DNA of 64,000 bases from Hanamia caeni (GTDB lineage Bacteria > Bacteroidota > Bacteroidia > Chitinophagales > Chitinophagaceae): NCBI RefSeq assembly GCF_003721595.1, contig NZ_RJJR01000001.1:434001-498000 (forward strand), in the 5' to 3' direction. Made by a program: the position numbers and the translations under genes. Of the stretch, positions 26,042 through 34,431 are shown one piece after another. The notes beneath the pieces were generated by a model. The model was not told the origin of the DNA and ran no database searches. It worked only from the letters and a program-made list of their open reading frames with translations. Each line of letters begins with the position of its first letter. Positions within the stretch are counted from its first letter, which is position 1.

Positions 26042-27007
26042 TTATTGGTTAAACTTTAATATAGCTCCCTTTGCACCACAAGCCCATCCATGATTTGCAT
26101 CGGTAAAATGCAATTCTATTAACGAATTAGAGATAGAACCCAAGGCCACTTCTTTTGTCCAGGTATTTCCGCCATCTGCGGTTTTAAAAATACGCGGGCC
26201 ATCAGTGATGTAGCCAATGTTTGAAGAAACAAAATGGATATCATGATAAGTATTGGTAGTACAAGCGAAAACTTTATTCCATGAAGTGCCTCCGTTCACC
26301 GTCTTTTCAATGGAGAGATTATTTGAAAAATAACCAGTATCTGAATTAAGAAAAAAAATGGCTCCCGCCTGGTCAAGGTTAATTGTATCGGTATTGACTC
26401 TTTGCCAATCTATGCCGCCATTTATCGTTTTATAAGCGCCCGTTTTTTTCAATAACCACCCGGTTAGCTCATTAGTAAAGAAAAGCGAATTCCATCCGTT
26501 TGAAGGTGCAATATCATTGAGCTTTATCCAATTATCGCCTGCGTCAATAGTTTTCCAAACACTATGACCAATAGCATAAGCAACGATTGAATCTATAAAG
26601 AAAACGTCTGTTACAGCAGGGTCTGGAAGAGCCTTGGTAGTGAAGCTTGCCCCGCCATTATGTGTTACAACAAGTTGAGTGGGGGTAATAAAGAGTGCAT
26701 TCATCGTACTTCCCATTGAGAGATTAAAAAGAGGCGTTGAAGCCAATCCTGAAGGCGAAGCAAGTTTAGACCAGCTTTCACCACCATCTGATGATTTAAA
26801 AATATTTTCGCCTGCAGCAAATCCCGTATTATTAATAAAGAAGACATCGAGAAAACCGGCTGAATCATTGATTTGTATTTTCTTCCATCCTGTAGAAAGC
26901 GTGTCGCTGGCCACAGGAGCAACCTGCGATTCGTTTTTGTTTTTAGTACAGGATATAAAAAGTAGCAAAAATGGAAATGAATGAATAAGCAGTTTCTTTT
27001 TCATCAT
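26042..27007 (-). CDS. Lipoprotein with YCF48/BNR-type beta-propeller repeats
   Basis: 321 aa. Lipobox LLFISC, Cys near residue 20. The mature part has at least six repeats with the BNR-like Asp/Gly box (SSDGGESW, THNGGASF, TIDAGDNW, TINGGIDW, TVNGGTSW, TADGGNTW), each followed by a new strand set (VFFIDSIVAYAIG, LFFTNELTGWLLK). This is the YCF48/sialidase-like seven-blade propeller fold. In Bacteroidota such proteins are common envelope lipoproteins of unknown role. Confidence 0.85.
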   Translation of the reverse strand: MMKKKLLIHSFPFLLLFISCTKNKNESQVAPVASDTLSTGWKKIQINDSAGFLDVFFINNTGFAAGENIFKSSDGGESWSKLASPSGLASTPLFNLSMGSTMNALFITPTQLVVTHNGGASFTTKALPDPAVTDVFFIDSIVAYAIGHSVWKTIDAGDNWIKLNDIAPSNGWNSLFFTNELTGWLLKKTGAYKTINGGIDWQRVNTDTINLDQAGAIFFLNSDTGYFSNNLSIEKTVNGGTSWNKVFACTTNTYHDIHFVSSNIGYITDGPRIFKTADGGNTWTKEVALGSISNSLIELHFTDANHGWACGAKGAILKFNQ

Positions 27008-27311
27008 AAAGAAATTTTATACACTAAACGGAATATAAAATCAGATTATTGCAATGTAATCGAATCCAACAAACGTTTTAATAAGAATATCTTCCTGGTG
27101 ATTGCGGTCTTTGTTGATGTTGAGCGGAAAGGAAATAAAAAAATGCTGTAAAAGCTTGTTGACTGTTTCAAAATAGATATTGTGGTTGGTAACACATGAA
27201 TGGCAGCCCTTGTTTCATTTATCTTTGTAAAAAAAAATCCTGCGATTTAATTCCCTATATAAGAAAATTTCTGGCTTTTCTCCCAAAGTATATTGGCGCG
27301 AAATACTGGCT
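27008..27311. other. Divergent intergenic region; likely mprF promoter and leader or missed coding start
   Basis: Contains TATCTTTG at 27220-27227, a full match to the Bacteroidota -7 box TAnnTTTG; no clear -33 box. From 27231 the mprF frame is already open and reads like mprF protein, though no ATG, GTG or TTG occurs before 27312. A very weak relative of the 36-bp repeat may lie at 27021-27050. Confidence 0.5.
27220..27227 (+). promoter_or_regulatory. Candidate -7 promoter box for mprF
   Basis: TATCTTTG matches the Bacteroidota consensus TAnnTTTG exactly. Transcription would begin near 27233. No -33 TTTG is found at the usual spacing, so support is partial. Confidence 0.35.
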
Positions 27312-29828
27312 GTGCTCATGATATTGCTGGCTTTTGTTTTTTTCGCAAGCGAGCGCAAAGAGCTAAAACAAATCGGGCCCAATCTTGAACAGGCGAACGG
27401 CCTATGGCTGGCGGTTGGGCTTATGGTAACCCTGCTGTACGTTGTATTGCAAAGTGGTATGTATGTCAGCAGTTTTTTTTCTATCGGGCTTCGTTTAAAG
27501 TGGGTGGATGCCATTGAGCTGTTTTTGAAGAGAAATTTTCTCAGCATTTTTTTGCCTGCAGGCGGCGTCAGCGCATTGGCCTATACTCCGCTTCAATTAA
27601 AAAAAAGAGGCTTTAATAAATCCCAGGTTCACCAGGCAAGCGGCCTGTATGCCTTCGCGGGGCTGTTTACTGTTTTCCTGGTAGGCCTGCCTGTAATTGC
27701 CCTTTTTGCCTTTTCGGCTAAAAATGAATCCTATAGCGCGTGGATAGCATTAGTCGTGCTGATGTCAATTATCACAGTAATTTTTTTCATTGCGAGGGCA
27801 TTGAAGGCAAAAGGAAAACTTTACCATGTAATAGTATCAAGGTTTCCGCGCTCAGCTTCCATAATTGATGACCTTTTTGCTGCCAATGTCAGTACAAAAA
27901 AATATGCCGGAAGCATTTTGTATTCCACCGGCGTGGAGTTGTGTGGCATCGTTCACATTTACATCTCTATGTGGGCGCTTGGATTGCCCGGTTCGGTTGC
28001 GGTGGCTGCCATCGCCTACATAGTTTCGGTTTTGCTGATGATAACTTCTCCATTTTTACGAGGCCTTGGCGCAGTAGAATTTTCGCTGGTTTATATTTTA
28101 CAGATGTACGGCTATTCTACCATAGATGCCTTATCTATCACGGTGCTTTACCGCGTTTTTGAATTTTGGCTTCCCATGCTTTTAGGCATATCTTCTTTTT
28201 TATGGCGTGGCCGGTATTTGTTTATCAGGATTGTGCCCGCGCTTTTAATTTTCTCTCTCGGGGTAATTGATATCATTTCTGTAGTCACGCCGCCGTTGCA
28301 TCCCCGTTTAAAGCTGATTAGAACTTTCCTTCCGTTGGAAGCCATCAATGCTACTAATATTTTTGTTCTCTTTTTAGGGCTGGCGCTTTTGATTACATCG
28401 GCGTATATGTTTAAAGGTTTGAAAAACGCATGGCGTCTCGCTTTGGCATTATCTGTTTTTTCTGTAATAGGCAATATCACCAAGGCGCTCGATTACGAAG
28501 AAGCAGCATTTGCAGCCATCATAATTATTTTGTTATTGATGAGCCGCAGCCAATACCGGATTAGAAGCAGCCCGCGATGGATAAGAATGGGCTTCGTTTC
28601 GGTATTTATTATTTTTCTTTCGGTATTGCTGTTTGCTTTTGTTGGTTTTTATTTTATTGAAGTTAGGCATTTTGGAATTGATTTTACATGGAAGCAGTCT
28701 CTTGGTTATGCAGCGCGCAGTTTCTTTTTGCAGGAAGATACGCTGCATCCGTATACGGCCTTTGGCCGGCAATTCGTCTTATTAGTCCAGGTGCTTGGAT
28801 TTTTAAGTTGGGGATTTCTTCTTTTTACGATCATAAAGCCCTTCCTCAGCGTAGAGGAGCCGTCGGAATCGTCTCGCGAAAAGGCGAAGTTTTTACTGAA
28901 CCAGTTTGGCAATTCTGCTGTTGATTATTTTAAAATTGCTCCTGATAAATTATTATTTTTTTCAGAGCTGCACGATGCTTTCGTGTCCTACAAAATTGCT
29001 AATGGCTTTGCGATTGTGCTGGAAGAACCGGTGTGTGCTGAGGAAAATAAAGAGGAGGTGATTGCCGAATTTTACCAATTGTGTAAAAAGATGGGATTGA
29101 AAACCGTTTTTTACCGGGTAGATGAAAACAGCATTTTATGGTTTGACCAGCTTCGGAAGCAAAAAATATTTATTGGCCAGGAAGCCATATTGGATGCATC
29201 AAATTTTACATTGGAAGGAAGGGACAAGCGCTCATTAAGGAATGGGTTAAGCAGCCTGCAGAAGAAAGGTTTTCAAACTGCTATTCATTATGCGCCTTTG
29301 GATAGCCATCTTTTAAAAACGCTGAAGTCGGTATCGGACGCGTGGTTAGCGGCTTATGATAAAGAAGAGCAGACTTTTTCCCAGGGAAAGTTTGAAGAAA
29401 AAGAAATAGCGCATCATGATGTGATTACCATCTCTGATGCCGGCGGGGAAGTGGTTGCCTTTTTAAATATCATTCCGGACTATTCTCCCGGCGAATGCAC
29501 TTATGATTTGATAAGGAAGACAGCAGACGCGCCCGGCGGATGCATGGATGCACTGATTGTAAAATTAGTGGAATATGCAAAAGGAAGAAATTGCCAGTTT
29601 ATAAATATGGGCATGGTTCCAATGACAGGCATGGAAGAGCCCGCCAGCCCGGCAGAACAGTTAATAAAATTTGCCGGCAAAAAATTAAAAAGGTTTAAAC
29701 ACTATCATGGCCTGAGGGATTTTAAAGAAAAATATGCTACTACGTGGAAGGATAAATTTCTTGTCTATGAAAATGATTATGACCTTCTGCAATTACCTTT
29801 GGCATTGAATAAAGTGATGCAACCCTGA
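27312..29828 (+). CDS. mprF: MprF-like bifunctional lysylphosphatidylglycerol flippase/synthetase
   Basis: 838 aa from GTG 27312 (ATG alternative 27318). The N-terminal two-thirds is a multi-helix membrane domain (flippase, residues 1-480). The soluble C-terminal domain (about 500-838, DUF2156 fold) carries GFAIVLEEPV, RSLRNGLSSLQKKGF and the end signature INMGMVPMTG, then LRDFKEKYATTWKDKFLVY. MprF moves an aminoacyl group from tRNA to phosphatidylglycerol and flips the lipid outward, lowering surface charge. The start is doubtful: the upstream frame 27231-27311 (LRFNSLYKKISGF, then SPKVYWREILAVL) looks like part of the protein. A VirJ-like hydrolase gene follows 7 bp later. Confidence 0.9.
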   Translation: MLMILLAFVFFASERKELKQIGPNLEQANGLWLAVGLMVTLLYVVLQSGMYVSSFFSIGLRLKWVDAIELFLKRNFLSIFLPAGGVSALAYTPLQLKKRGFNKSQVHQASGLYAFAGLFTVFLVGLPVIALFAFSAKNESYSAWIALVVLMSIITVIFFIARALKAKGKLYHVIVSRFPRSASIIDDLFAANVSTKKYAGSILYSTGVELCGIVHIYISMWALGLPGSVAVAAIAYIVSVLLMITSPFLRGLGAVEFSLVYILQMYGYSTIDALSITVLYRVFEFWLPMLLGISSFLWRGRYLFIRIVPALLIFSLGVIDIISVVTPPLHPRLKLIRTFLPLEAINATNIFVLFLGLALLITSAYMFKGLKNAWRLALALSVFSVIGNITKALDYEEAAFAAIIIILLLMSRSQYRIRSSPRWIRMGFVSVFIIFLSVLLFAFVGFYFIEVRHFGIDFTWKQSLGYAARSFFLQEDTLHPYTAFGRQFVLLVQVLGFLSWGFLLFTIIKPFLSVEEPSESSREKAKFLLNQFGNSAVDYFKIAPDKLLFFSELHDAFVSYKIANGFAIVLEEPVCAEENKEEVIAEFYQLCKKMGLKTVFYRVDENSILWFDQLRKQKIFIGQEAILDASNFTLEGRDKRSLRNGLSSLQKKGFQTAIHYAPLDSHLLKTLKSVSDAWLAAYDKEEQTFSQGKFEEKEIAHHDVITISDAGGEVVAFLNIIPDYSPGECTYDLIRKTADAPGGCMDALIVKLVEYAKGRNCQFINMGMVPMTGMEEPASPAEQLIKFAGKKLKRFKHYHGLRDFKEKYATTWKDKFLVYENDYDLLQLPLALNKVMQP

Positions 29829-29835
29829 ATTATTT

Positions 29836-30513
29836 ATGAAAGGAATATTAATTTTCTATTGCGTATTTTCAGTATCCGGTTTAAAAACTAATGTTGTGTA
29901 TGCTCAAAATTTACCCATTAAAGAATGGGTTGCCAAAAGTCATAATAAGCCATTGATGGTATATTTAAGCGGCGACGGTGGTATGAATAAATTTTCAATC
30001 GCTTTGTGTGAAGGGCTTAACAGCAAAGGTTTTGATGTGATTGCACTAAATTCGAAATCTTATTTCTGGAGCAAAAAAACACCAGAGAAAACGGCAGATG
30101 ATATCTCACGCCTTTTACACGAAAAGCTTGCAGGAAGAAAAAATCAGCAAATTGTTTTAATAGGATATTCTTTCGGTGCCGATGTAGTACCCTTTATCCT
30201 TAACCGCATGCCCGATGAAATTGATGATAAAGTTTTAGTTTCTTTCCTGCTGGCATCTTCAGGCACTACAGATTTTGAAATTCACTGGGCAGATATTATG
30301 GGCCAAAATATAAAACGCAGCATGGATGTGGTGTCGGAAATAAATAAACTGCGCGATGAACGCCTAGTCATTATTAGCGCCAGCGATGATAAAACGCTTG
30401 ATGTGGGGCGGATTACTTTAAAAAGATTTACGCGCGAGGTGCTTCCGGGTGGCCATCACTTTGATGGCGATACCGACGAAATTGTGAAAGTAATTGTTAG
30501 TAGCCTGGATTAG
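29836..30513 (+). CDS. AcvB/VirJ-family exported hydrolase, probable aminoacyl-phosphatidylglycerol hydrolase
   Basis: 225 aa with a signal peptide (about 1-24, VVYAQ). AcvB/VirJ hallmarks are all present: YLSGDGG at 43-49, SYFWSKKTPEKTADD near 75-89, nucleophile G-Y-S-F-G-A-D with Ser112 and LPGGHHFDGD near 203-212. In Agrobacterium, AcvB hydrolyses lysyl-phosphatidylglycerol in the periplasm. Here the gene follows mprF by only 7 bp, so the same operon would make and unmake the modified lipid. The bacterial substrate here is inferred. Confidence 0.88.
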   Translation: MKGILIFYCVFSVSGLKTNVVYAQNLPIKEWVAKSHNKPLMVYLSGDGGMNKFSIALCEGLNSKGFDVIALNSKSYFWSKKTPEKTADDISRLLHEKLAGRKNQQIVLIGYSFGADVVPFILNRMPDEIDDKVLVSFLLASSGTTDFEIHWADIMGQNIKRSMDVVSEINKLRDERLVIISASDDKTLDVGRITLKRFTREVLPGGHHFDGDTDEIVKVIVSSLD

Positions 30514-30528
30514 AAAAATTTTTCTAAT
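30509..30528. terminator. Perfect 20-bp AT-rich palindrome across convergent stop codons
   Basis: ATTAGAAAAATTTTTCTAAT is a perfect palindrome. It contains the TAG stop of the VirJ-like gene (30511-30513) and reaches the stop of the convergent VOC gene (30528-30530). Read from either side it gives A-run, U-run RNA, so it may serve as a compact two-way transcription end. Confidence 0.5.
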
Positions 30529-30905
30529 TATTTTATTTCAGAAGTAATCCACCATACGTTTCCGTTCGTATCTGACACTCCGCACGACCTTCCGTACGAT
30601 TGGTCAGCCGGCTCATTGACGGAGGTAGCGCCATTTTCCAGGGCTTTGGCGTATGTTTCATCCGCATTATCCACATAAACAAATAAATTGGCTGTCTGAA
30701 CGGGGAATTGATCCGTAGACTGAGCGCACATGATAACGCTTCCGCTGATTTCCATTTCAGCATGACGAATAGTATGGCCATCTTCCCTCAGTTCTTTGTA
30801 TTTGGAAGTGGCGTTAAATACTTTTTGTGTGAAGTCAATAAACCCTTCAGGGTCGTTTAAAATTAAGTAGGGCATTACAGCCTGGTAGCCTTCTGGTATG
30901 TTCAT
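30528..30905 (-). CDS. VOC superfamily protein (glyoxalase/bleomycin-resistance-like, PhnB type)
   Basis: 125 aa. Start MNIPEGYQAVMPYLILNDPE is typical of PhnB-like VOC proteins, followed by the strand/helix order FIDFTQKVFNA, HAEMEISGSVIMCA, LFVYVDNADETYAKALENGA and YGRSCGVSDTNGNVWWI. One His (HAEME) could bind metal. Enzyme activity is not predictable; many relatives are unassigned. Convergent with the VirJ-like gene. Confidence 0.9.
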   Translation of the reverse strand: MNIPEGYQAVMPYLILNDPEGFIDFTQKVFNATSKYKELREDGHTIRHAEMEISGSVIMCAQSTDQFPVQTANLFVYVDNADETYAKALENGATSVNEPADQSYGRSCGVSDTNGNVWWITSEIK

Positions 30906-30939
30906 GATTGTAAATTATATCATTGATAAAGCGGTTTAT

Positions 30940-30972
30940 AGTGAAGCAGCAAATAGCCGGAATTTGTATTCC
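30940..30972 (+). repeat. 36-bp intergenic repeat, copy 9 (degenerate)
   Basis: Reads TAGTGAAGCAGCAAATA then GCCGGAATTTGTATTC. It is 20 bp from the stop of the minus-strand DUF937-like gene. CCGGAATTTGTATTCCGG inside it is also a small hairpin. Confidence 0.5.
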
Positions 30973-30991
30973 GGCCTGTTCACCACTTTAT

Positions 30992-31417
30992 TTATTTTCC
31001 AAACATTTTTCCTATGCTTCCGGTAATATTTGACAGCGTATCGCCAAGGCCTTCTTTCGTAATGCTTGAATCATTGGGATCATTTACCTTATGCACAAAT
31101 TTTTGCAATATGCCCGGAATCGCAGCAGCGATAGCCCCTGAAATTGCAGGAGATAATCCCAACTTGCTAGTCAGGCTTCCCACAATTCCTCCTTCTATAG
31201 CGCTGGGGATAGTGCCACCACCGGCAACGCTGTTTTGAAGTGAAGAAAGAAGCCCGCCAATGCCGCCCTGTTGAGCCGCCTGGTCTTTGATGCTACTAGT
31301 GATTTGACTGGCAACTTCTTTATGCACTTCTTCCTTTTTATCGTCAGGAATTTGTGAAGCAATTTCAGGATTATTGCCTAAATGATCTTTTACAAGATCT
31401 AAAATTTGATCAAACAT
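30992..31417 (-). CDS. DUF937/YidB-like small protein
   Basis: 141 aa, no signal peptide. It is rich in Gly, Ala, Ser and Ile, with helical segments MFDQILDLVKDHLGN and ISGAIAAAIPGILQKFVHKV and a glycine-rich linker (QQGGIGGLLSSL, NSVAGGG). This fits the DUF937 or YidB-like group of proteins of unknown role. First or separate unit in a minus-strand cluster of small envelope/stress-type genes. Confidence 0.65.
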   Translation of the reverse strand: MFDQILDLVKDHLGNNPEIASQIPDDKKEEVHKEVASQITSSIKDQAAQQGGIGGLLSSLQNSVAGGGTIPSAIEGGIVGSLTSKLGLSPAISGAIAAAIPGILQKFVHKVNDPNDSSITKEGLGDTLSNITGSIGKMFGK

Positions 31418-31480
31418 AGCTTTGTGTTTATTTTAATAATTTTATGTTACCGGTAGAAAGATACTATAATTTTTTAACCT

Positions 31481-32062
31481 CTAATATGGATTGCGACCTT
31501 CTTCTATTTCAGGTGGAATATCATCGCTTCTATCTATGATGTCAGGCGGGTTTTTTCTGACGTAGGTGTTGTCTGCCGGTGGGGGCACCAGGGGGTCAAA
31601 TGTGGCGCCAGGACTATAATATTTGTGATTATAAAATTCCTTTGGATCGAAATAGTCCGGGTCGTCATACTCAACTCTCTCAACCGGGGCAAATACATTT
31701 CTAACTTCTCTTTCGGTAGCGATAGTTAAATTCCCTTTTTTATAATCCGGAAGGGAGGCCAGATGGCCAACCGAAACTTCCGGTAACAAGACCACTTTAT
31801 TAGGCTTATCAACGATGGCTAATCCTATGGGTATAATTACATCCCGCGAAACAAGGTTTAACGGTTTTCCGTCCAAATCCAGGATTAAATACCTGACTCT
31901 TAAAGATTCAACATCAAATAAGAGTTCATTTACCTTCCCGATTTCTATGTTCTGGCTGTTCTTAACCTTCCATCCCCGGATATCAGGTTCGCCATCCCTG
32001 ATTTCATATCCGCTTGAACGAAGTTCTTTAAGATTTAAATTAGCCATTGGTTTTTCTGACAT
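31481..32062 (-). CDS. PRC-barrel domain protein
   Basis: 193 aa, soluble. A PRC-barrel occupies about residues 20-95 (DGEPDIRGWKV, IEIGKVNELLFDVESLRVRY, LILDLDGKPLNLVSRDVIIP). The remaining part is Asp/Pro-rich and probably disordered (EYDDPDYFDPKEFYNHKYYS). PRC-barrels bind proteins or RNA and are frequent in stress-induced bacterial proteins. The OmpA-like gene is 32 bp upstream, so the two are likely co-transcribed. Confidence 0.85.
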   Translation of the reverse strand: MSEKPMANLNLKELRSSGYEIRDGEPDIRGWKVKNSQNIEIGKVNELLFDVESLRVRYLILDLDGKPLNLVSRDVIIPIGLAIVDKPNKVVLLPEVSVGHLASLPDYKKGNLTIATEREVRNVFAPVERVEYDDPDYFDPKEFYNHKYYSPGATFDPLVPPPADNTYVRKNPPDIIDRSDDIPPEIEEGRNPY

Positions 32063-32094
32063 GATTAATATTTTTTAATGAATATTTTTAGTGA

Positions 32095-32700
32095 TTATCT
32101 TTTTACTACGATGCTTACCTGGTCCTTTTTACCGGGTACAGAAGTTCCCTCTCCCGGATGAAATACCGATATCCGGCTTTGATCAATATTGGTATTTTTC
32201 GCCAGGTAATTGCTAACAGATTCGCCTCTTTGCATTGCCAACTGGTCTGCATGCGCGGTATCGGATTGGGCATAAATACGGACATCTGCAGTATTAAATC
32301 TTTTATTAATAGAGGATGCCACCTGGTCAAGACTTTGTTTTCCCTCTTTGCTTAAATCACTTTTCCCATTCTCAAAAAGCTTAGATACATCTTCCGAATA
32401 AATAACAAAATGTGAATTTGATTTTGTAACTAGATTTTTATCAGACACTTCAGGATAAGAAGTGTCGGGTGAATCAAAATCAACCTGGTCCCACAAATTG
32501 GCTGTGGGAGCCACTGCCGGGCTTGCCGAATCCGCGTTATTAATAGTAGCCGTTGAATCGGCGGCGCCCGGAAGTTCAAGTGATTTTCCCTTTTGATAAT
32601 AATAAAAGTAATAAACAAGTGCAGCAATAATTATCAGGATAAGCAATAGCCAAAGCCACCAATAATTGTTTCGTTTGGGTTGAACATGTAATTCTGCCAT
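32095..32700 (-). CDS. Membrane-anchored OmpA-family protein
   Basis: 201 aa. One N-terminal transmembrane helix (WWLWLLLILIIIAALVYYF, residues 14-32), an acidic linker, then an OmpA-like peptidoglycan-binding domain (FENGKSDLSKEGKQSLDQVA; YAQSDTAHADQLAMQRGESV; NYLAKNTNIDQSRISVF). The canonical core shows D and R-like positions only in part, so peptidoglycan binding is likely but not certain. Inner-membrane anchoring and periplasmic exposure of the C-terminus are inferred. Precedes the PRC-barrel gene. Confidence 0.85.
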   Translation of the reverse strand: MAELHVQPKRNNYWWLWLLLILIIIAALVYYFYYYQKGKSLELPGAADSTATINNADSASPAVAPTANLWDQVDFDSPDTSYPEVSDKNLVTKSNSHFVIYSEDVSKLFENGKSDLSKEGKQSLDQVASSINKRFNTADVRIYAQSDTAHADQLAMQRGESVSNYLAKNTNIDQSRISVFHPGEGTSVPGKKDQVSIVVKR

Positions 32701-32788
32701 CGTTATGCAATTTGATTTATTCCAAAAAAGTTACATATTACGTGCCACTTTTTTTGAAATGGCACGCAGGATTTTTTTTTAAAAAAAA

Positions 32789-32825
32789 CAGTGAACGGGC
32801 AAATAGTGTTGATTTTTTATTTTGT
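32789..32825 (+). repeat. 36-bp intergenic repeat, copy 10
   Basis: Reads CAGTGAACGGGCAAATA then GTGTTGATTTTTTATTTTG. It ends 30 bp from the stop of the minus-strand kinase gene. Confidence 0.75.
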
Positions 32826-32854
32826 TGTGAAAGCATCGTGTTTTTGAATTTTTT

Positions 32855-33403
32855 TTATTGCTGATGAATAAATCCCAGGATTTCTTCAATTCCAGGATTG
32901 TAATTATCAGTCGTATCAATCACCATGGTAGGAAAACCTGATTTTACGGGATTGTAATTATAAAATAGTTTGTTAGCAATATCTTTCACCCCCGACCTGT
33001 CGCCATGATATTTCTCCCTGGAAGATTCCTGTAAATATCTTTTTTCGAATCTTGATAAGGCAATACTAGGCTCCGTTTTGCAAATAACAATTTTTATATC
33101 CGCACCCGATTGAAGGATGGATAATTTAGGCTGCCATAATTTATCCTGGAAGGCCGCCTCAATTACGAGCGAGATTTTTCTTGATATTAGTAATCCGATA
33201 GTATCAAAGAAAGCCTCGTAAATGTGTTTTGCCGAATCGTCGTTCAATTGCGCATGCGGAACACCTGTCGTATTGATATAACCTTCTTTTAGCTCATCTC
33301 TTGAAAGAAGGGGGCAGTGCGTTTTTTCAGCTATCAAATGGGCAAGCGTAGTTTTGCCCGATGCCGGCATACCGGTTATTACCACAAGCAATGGTTTTTT
33401 CAT
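32855..33403 (-). CDS. P-loop kinase/ATPase (zeta-toxin/AAA_33-like)
   Basis: 182 aa, cytosolic. Walker A is G-M-P-A-S-G-K-T at 11-18, followed by a catalytic-type SRDELKEGY segment and a distal Arg-rich region (RFEKRYLQESSREKYHGD). This is the small-molecule kinase type of P-loop protein, related to AAA_33, chloramphenicol phosphotransferase and zeta toxins. There is no antitoxin-like partner next to it. Substrate unknown. Confidence 0.85.
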   Translation of the reverse strand: MKKPLLVVITGMPASGKTTLAHLIAEKTHCPLLSRDELKEGYINTTGVPHAQLNDDSAKHIYEAFFDTIGLLISRKISLVIEAAFQDKLWQPKLSILQSGADIKIVICKTEPSIALSRFEKRYLQESSREKYHGDRSGVKDIANKLFYNYNPVKSGFPTMVIDTTDNYNPGIEEILGFIHQQ

Positions 33404-33445
33404 TAAATACTGGCTTCTTTTAAAAAGGATTTTGACTCCCGTTGC

Positions 33446-33745
33446 TTAATGGGCAGAATTTTTTGTGTGCGGTTTTTTCCCGAGGTCGTGCCAGCTATCT
33501 TCTTCGATGTTCACATCATAATGTTTTGCCGCCTTTTTAATATTGGCAAATGCTTCATCACGTTCGCTGTCTGAAACATCCTTTACCTGGTCAAACCGTG
33601 CCAGCGCATTCCTGACGTGAGATGCATCTGTTAAGGGTTCTTTGCGTTGTTTGGGAAATGCGAAAACGCTGTCGGGCAAATCGTTTTGTTCTTTTGTACT
33701 TATTTTGCCGTGTTCTGTGTGGGGTTTCCATGTTGCGTGTGCCAT
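33446..33745 (-). CDS. Small conserved protein, DUF6582-like
   Basis: 99 aa, very hydrophilic. The sequence ASHVRNALARFDQVKDVSD, then ERDEAFANIKKAAKHYDVNI, is the recognisable core of a family I know as DUF6582, found in many bacteria with unknown function. The C-terminus SWHDLGKKPHTK is also conserved in that group. It lies 42 bp upstream of the kinase gene on the same strand. Confidence 0.8.
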   Translation of the reverse strand: MAHATWKPHTEHGKISTKEQNDLPDSVFAFPKQRKEPLTDASHVRNALARFDQVKDVSDSERDEAFANIKKAAKHYDVNIEEDSWHDLGKKPHTKNSAH

Positions 33746-33897
33746 AATAATTTTATTTTAGATTTCTTTTTTATCGAACTCAAAAAACCTGCCAGTGGAA
33801 AGCTAAGAATGTTAATTTAATATCGGGTGCTGATTAAATCCAAATAAAGTTGTCGGTTAAAATTATATACTAACGGTAATCCGTACACGAAAAATAA

Positions 33898-34431
33898 CTA
33901 CTCTTCGTTTTCGGAAATAATATTTCCTTTATAATCTGCATACTTATATTGGATCATGCCATCTTCACAGACTTTCAACTTATATTGGGGACGGTTGTCA
34001 GACCCGGTATTGGTGCTTATGGAATACAGGTGGCCTTTAAATTTTTCAGTTATAATAAGTACAATTTCTGCAGGAACATAATTTATTAAAACAGGCATGG
34101 CACCACTTAAACCGGGGCATTTATCAGGCCAGTCGTGAAAAATCATTGGTTCGCGCACCGGCAGAAGTGGTATGACAACAAAATTTGCTGAGGCCGTAAC
34201 AGAGGCTATCAAAGCAGGCGCCTGGATGGTTACCGGCTTAGCTATCAGAGGAGGTGGCGGTGTTTCTTCTTTCGGAGGAGGCACTACAATTGGCGTTTCA
34301 GCAGGCGGCTCAGGGTTTGGCGCAGGCCGCATCTGCCGTCGTGGCCTGGAGTCGTCCCAATAATGCAGATATTGCGCGTGTAAATCATGAACGCACATCA
34401 TCATAAGCGCTGCAATAATCCACTTTTTCAT
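33898..34431 (-). CDS. Small exported proline-rich protein, unknown function
   Basis: 177 aa with a signal peptide (MKKWIIAALMMMCVHDLHAQ). A Pro/Glu-rich linker (PAPNPEPPAETPIVVPPPKE) follows, then a globular C-terminal domain with VPAEIVLIITEKFKGHLYSI and VCEDGMIQYKYADYKGN. No known family. It seems monocistronic. Upstream, TTTG and TATTTCGG spaced by 21 bases on the minus strand are a plausible promoter. Confidence 0.55.
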   Translation of the reverse strand: MKKWIIAALMMMCVHDLHAQYLHYWDDSRPRRQMRPAPNPEPPAETPIVVPPPKEETPPPPLIAKPVTIQAPALIASVTASANFVVIPLLPVREPMIFHDWPDKCPGLSGAMPVLINYVPAEIVLIITEKFKGHLYSISTNTGSDNRPQYKLKVCEDGMIQYKYADYKGNIISENEE

